Source of the DNA: Eutrophocola sp964490145
Lineage (GTDB): Bacteria; Pseudomonadota; Gammaproteobacteria; Pseudomonadales; Pseudohongiellaceae
Length of the DNA stretch: 24,449 nt
Assembly: GCA_964490145.1 (NCBI GenBank)
Contig: CAZBBS010000043.1
Span: 1-24,449 of the forward strand
Direction: 5' to 3'
Made by a program: the position numbers and the translations under genes. The notes beneath the pieces are model-generated. The model made no database searches. It saw only the letters and a list, made by a program, of their open reading frames with translations, and was not told where the DNA came from. This document shows positions 21,529-24,449 of the stretch, one piece after another (position 1 is the stretch's first letter; each line of letters opens with the position of its first letter).

Positions 21529-24138
21529 CTAACGGCGAACCTGCACTGAGGTTTCACCTCCCAGGCCCAGGGGACCACTGTCAGGGGGAACCATTTTCAC
21601 CCACAGTGCATCGTCATCCCTGAACCAGGACGTTTCGGCAGCATTACGCAGGGCAACCAGACTGCTTTGCTGCGTCCCTGAATCAGCGGAAGCGAAGTCC
21701 GGCAGCTCCAGGATCACCCATGATTCCTGATCCATCTCTGACAGACGCAGAAACAGCTCCTCCCGCTCGGTAGTCAGTCTGATCTGGGTACCCGCACGTA
21801 CATTGGAACTACCGGCGGCAATGGTATAGTCCTGCCCACTGCGGCTCAGTGTCACGGGGGGTTGTGGCGTACCAAACAACCCACCCCGTGGACGCGGGGG
21901 TGCGCCTGCACCTGCAGCACCGGCCCTTGCAGGGGCTGCCGCAGGGCGACCGCCTCCGAACCGGAAGGGGGGCGCAAAACTCAGACGCCCGACATCACCG
22001 GTGCACACGGCGGCATTCCAGTCAGACTTGAACTGACAGGCTTCGGGATCGGCGGCAATACTGACACTCTCTCCCTCGTGATTGAGTACATAGGTATTGG
22101 GCCCTACGCCGAGAGAGCCATCCTTGTCACGGATGACCGCCGTTCTGTAAGCCGAGCTGTTGCCATTGTCATTGGCCCATCTGGCATTGCCAGCCATCGG
22201 CGGAAAATAGACCGGTTTGGCATTCTCAAAGGTCAGGCCCTCGACAGCATTGTTAGAGCTGACCCCGAAGCTGGTAAACAGCAGGTAGGAGAGCGCACCG
22301 GTTTTGCGCGTGCTGTTGTCTTCGAAATTGCGGAAAGTGGTATCAATGACGTCATGGCGGTTGTCATAGTACTCGTAACCCCGAATCGGAAAGTCCGGCA
22401 GCATCGGTTTCGGCAGACTGCGGCCGTAAGCCACCTCTTCCGAGGTCCCGGGATTACCGATGTTTTCAGATTCACCTACAAACAGCGAGTCCACCACGCG
22501 TGAAGTATAAGGGTCTTCAAGACTGGCTCCGCCGGCAAGACCGGAAGCCTGAGTATAGCCAATGGCATTGTCCGCCGAACGGTAGTTCCGGATGGTGCGC
22601 ATCTCGCCACGCCCCCAGAAACCGCCATTGCGGTTCTTGTAGGCCGTGAGATCCTCGAAGACCGTTTCCACGATGCTGCTTGACCTGTCCGCCGGGTTTT
22701 CGCGAGCGATGTGCATATTGCCGGTCACACCAAAGGTGTTGTCAGCGTTGATGTTGCGATCGAACATGAAACCGTCGTAATTGGAGTGGGCAACATTGCC
22801 CTTGAATATACGCATGCGCATGTTGCGGGGCCAGGTAGCCAGGCTCTCATCCGAGTCTTCAAAGGCTCCATTGGGGTGCTCGGGCAGGGACATCCAGAAG
22901 CCGTTGGCATCGGAACCCGCCGCCACGTTACCGATATAGGTATTGTCCGGATTGGTGATCCAGAAACTGGCCACGGTGTTGTCAGAAGGCAGCAGTACAT
23001 CCGTCGAGTTCTGCCCATTGCTTCGGACGGCCTGGCGATTTTCATAGTCGTCCAGCTCCCCTGCGGCAGCAAGATTGGTGGGCTCACAGGCCTTGGTGGG
23101 ATGGCACTTGGTCTGAATTGCCAGGTTGTTGGCGAAGGTGTTGCCGTGTTCGATGCCGTCTTCCATGAAGAAGCAATGGCCCACCGTGTTGTAAGTCACG
23201 TTGTTCTCAATCTGCAGGTCATTGGAACCATGCACGGTGACACAGCGGTTGAAGGTGTCATGGATGGCAGCATTTTTGATGTATTGCCCTTTACCGCCGT
23301 CACCCACAAGATGCCAGTGAATCGGATAACGGGCCAGCTCCAGATGCTGCCCCATGCGGTTGAGTTCAACACCCTCGACATACATCTTGCTGGTGACCAT
23401 GGCCATAATGTGGCCGCCGAAGTGTGACTGATCGGCATCCTCGGAGGCCTGGACCTTGATGTTGCGGGTCAGCAGACCCACTTCGCCACGCTCATCCACG
23501 TCAAAGGTAATCTTGCCGAAATGCATGTATTCCAGAGGCTGATCCAGTGTGATGGTATTGCCGCTGATGGCAGCGATTGTGCGCACCTCGGCCTGACGGG
23601 GGTCATAATCAGTGGAGGCCAGGACAATCTGGTCACCCACCTGCCACTCACTTGCGTCAAGAACCTTGATGCTGGAACTGCCGGCCTCAGCGGTGCCGGT
23701 CAGTTTGGTCCAGGTGTTGGTCCGGTTGCCGTGCAGGTTCAGCGTGCCACCGGACATCATGATGCCGCGGTCGCCCATACCCATCAGCTGTTCGCCCTCA
23801 TTATGGTCGGTCAGGGTGATGGTCGCCTTGTGGGTGTGGGGGTTGGCTTCAGTGCCGATCTCCAGCTCACCGAACACCATAATCCACTCGGTGGTCAGTG
23901 ACAGATCCGCATCATCGGCAAAGCTGAGTTTGCCATTGATGGTAAGGCCGTCCAGGGCAGGCGGACTGACGTCCAGAATGACCGTCTGATCACTGGCAAT
24001 CACCACCTTGTCACCGGCAGACGGCACCTTGCCGTCAGGCCAGGTCGCAGGATCAGACCAGCGCAATGTCTGGGACTGCGCGGCAAACGTTGCCGAAGCT
24101 AGTAGCGATAGCAGAAATAATCGAATGACATCACGCAT
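21529..24138 (-). CDS. G8-domain parallel beta-helix protein, CEMIP/TMEM2-like (paralog 5)
   Basis: An 869-residue protein with a signal peptide (MRDVIRLFLLSLLASATFAA) and AGGGGG before the ATG. The G8 domain lies at about 24-145. Beta-helix blocks include DVDERGEVGLLTRNI (the preceding Gly of the other copies is Asp), YPIHWHLVGDGG (about 271), NRCVTVHGSN, GHCFFMEDG and DNAIGYTQASG. It has the DRNINADNTFG insert of the second subgroup. After CTGDVGRL comes an unusually long Ala/Pro/Gly/Arg-rich linker (FGGGRPAAAPARAGAAGAG and onward), then the C-terminal sheet SGQDYTIAAGSSNVRAG. It ends VQVRR with TAG as stop. It follows the ferritin-like gene on the same strand order, 112 bp upstream of it. 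Probable secreted polysaccharide-active protein, inferred from CEMIP and TMEM2. Confidence 0.88.
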   Translation of the reverse strand: MRDVIRLFLLSLLASATFAAQSQTLRWSDPATWPDGKVPSAGDKVVIASDQTVILDVSPPALDGLTINGKLSFADDADLSLTTEWIMVFGELEIGTEANPHTHKATITLTDHNEGEQLMGMGDRGIMMSGGTLNLHGNRTNTWTKLTGTAEAGSSSIKVLDASEWQVGDQIVLASTDYDPRQAEVRTIAAISGNTITLDQPLEYMHFGKITFDVDERGEVGLLTRNIKVQASEDADQSHFGGHIMAMVTSKMYVEGVELNRMGQHLELARYPIHWHLVGDGGKGQYIKNAAIHDTFNRCVTVHGSNDLQIENNVTYNTVGHCFFMEDGIEHGNTFANNLAIQTKCHPTKACEPTNLAAAGELDDYENRQAVRSNGQNSTDVLLPSDNTVASFWITNPDNTYIGNVAAGSDANGFWMSLPEHPNGAFEDSDESLATWPRNMRMRIFKGNVAHSNYDGFMFDRNINADNTFGVTGNMHIARENPADRSSSIVETVFEDLTAYKNRNGGFWGRGEMRTIRNYRSADNAIGYTQASGLAGGASLEDPYTSRVVDSLFVGESENIGNPGTSEEVAYGRSLPKPMLPDFPIRGYEYYDNRHDVIDTTFRNFEDNSTRKTGALSYLLFTSFGVSSNNAVEGLTFENAKPVYFPPMAGNARWANDNGNSSAYRTAVIRDKDGSLGVGPNTYVLNHEGESVSIAADPEACQFKSDWNAAVCTGDVGRLSFAPPFRFGGGRPAAAPARAGAAGAGAPPRPRGGLFGTPQPPVTLSRSGQDYTIAAGSSNVRAGTQIRLTTEREELFLRLSEMDQESWVILELPDFASADSGTQQSSLVALRNAAETSWFRDDDALWVKMVPPDSGPLGLGGETSVQVRR

Positions 24139-24187
24139 GGCATCAGGCCCCCTATTGTCGTGTGTTCCATCAGGAAATCAGCGGAGA

Positions 24188-24196
24188 AGAATAGCA
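24188..24196 (-). promoter_or_regulatory. Candidate extended -10 promoter of G8 paralog 5
   Basis: The minus strand reads TGCTATTCT 50 bp upstream of the start at 24138, identical to the copies before paralog 2 and the gene at 2181-3245. Confidence 0.4.
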
Positions 24197-24449
24197 TGTT
24201 ATGCCACGAATACGCTGGCCCCGGATCAACCAGCCTCAGGCTTCCATATTTTTTGTCATTTTTGCCTGTGAAGCGGCGACTGGCTCACCGATAGGGCGGG
24301 CCAGGCATGGAATGAAAAAGATAAAAGCACTATCTGCAGCTTCGTCGAATTTAGCGCCTCACATGCATCCAAAATTGCATTTCAACTAGCACCAACCGTA
24401 AGCTTCCCCTAAAAGTGCACAGGCGATAAATGGAGATTTCTGCCATCAT
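24197..24449. other. Right-end region without a recognisable gene
   Basis: No supported gene, RNA or repeat is seen here beyond the promoter of paralog 5. An ATG at 24429 opens a plus-strand frame that leaves the window after seven codons and cannot be judged. Confidence 0.5.

Noticed and set aside
6417..24138. Reading the G8 cluster as a polysaccharide utilisation locus.
   Set aside because: No TonB receptor, SusD-like protein, sulfatase, polysaccharide lyase or sugar catabolic gene is encoded in the window.
24311..24389. Short plus-strand frame beginning MKKIKALSAASS.
   Set aside because: Only 25 codons, no convincing ribosome site, and no continuation resembling an exported peptide.

Overview
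The window looks like chromosomal DNA of a Gammaproteobacterium, probably a marine or environmental one. The genes are moderately GC-rich, the terminators and Shine-Dalgarno sites are typical, and the accessory genes (HigBA-type toxin-antitoxin, Fic, an IS200-like element) are of proteobacterial type. No rRNA or tRNA gene was seen, so this placement is inference.

Layout. The left edge holds the start of recQ (minus strand, cut by the window). Next is a block of exported or small proteins: a DUF6152 fusion protein (+), a two-gene minus-strand unit (a 'PDL(S/T)GIW' secreted protein followed by an alpha/beta hydrolase), and a secreted NTF2-like candidate (-). Positions 4450-6360 are accessory: a toxin-antitoxin pair whose toxin has ATC where its start codon should be, a small membrane protein with an upstream amber codon, and an IS200-family element with three consecutive hairpins at its 3' end.

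From 6417 to 24138 the window is dominated by five paralogous exported proteins of about 850-870 residues. Each has a G8 domain followed by a parallel beta-helix and a C-terminal beta domain. Two are divergently transcribed from a common 275-bp spacer (6417-9017 minus and 9292-11880 plus). Three lie on the minus strand (13965-16526, 16729-19287, 21529-24138). From memory of the human proteins, the match extends along the core of CEMIP (KIAA1199) and TMEM2, the G8-domain hyaluronan-depolymerising proteins, and is not limited to the G8 domain. Between the paralogs sit a Fic-family AMPylase candidate with repeat operators, a DUF6265 protein, a class I cytochrome c, and a Tat-exported ferritin-like (VioB/RebD-type) gene broken by an in-frame TAG.

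The most notable system is this five-copy CEMIP/TMEM2-like cluster. No TonB receptor, sulfatase or sugar catabolic gene lies beside it, so it is not an ordinary polysaccharide utilisation locus and its substrate is unknown. Four upstream regions, three of them for G8 genes, share a TGCTATTC element that looks like an extended -10. Several intergenic spaces carry palindromes beginning GGGG-CAG, resembling REP-type repeats.
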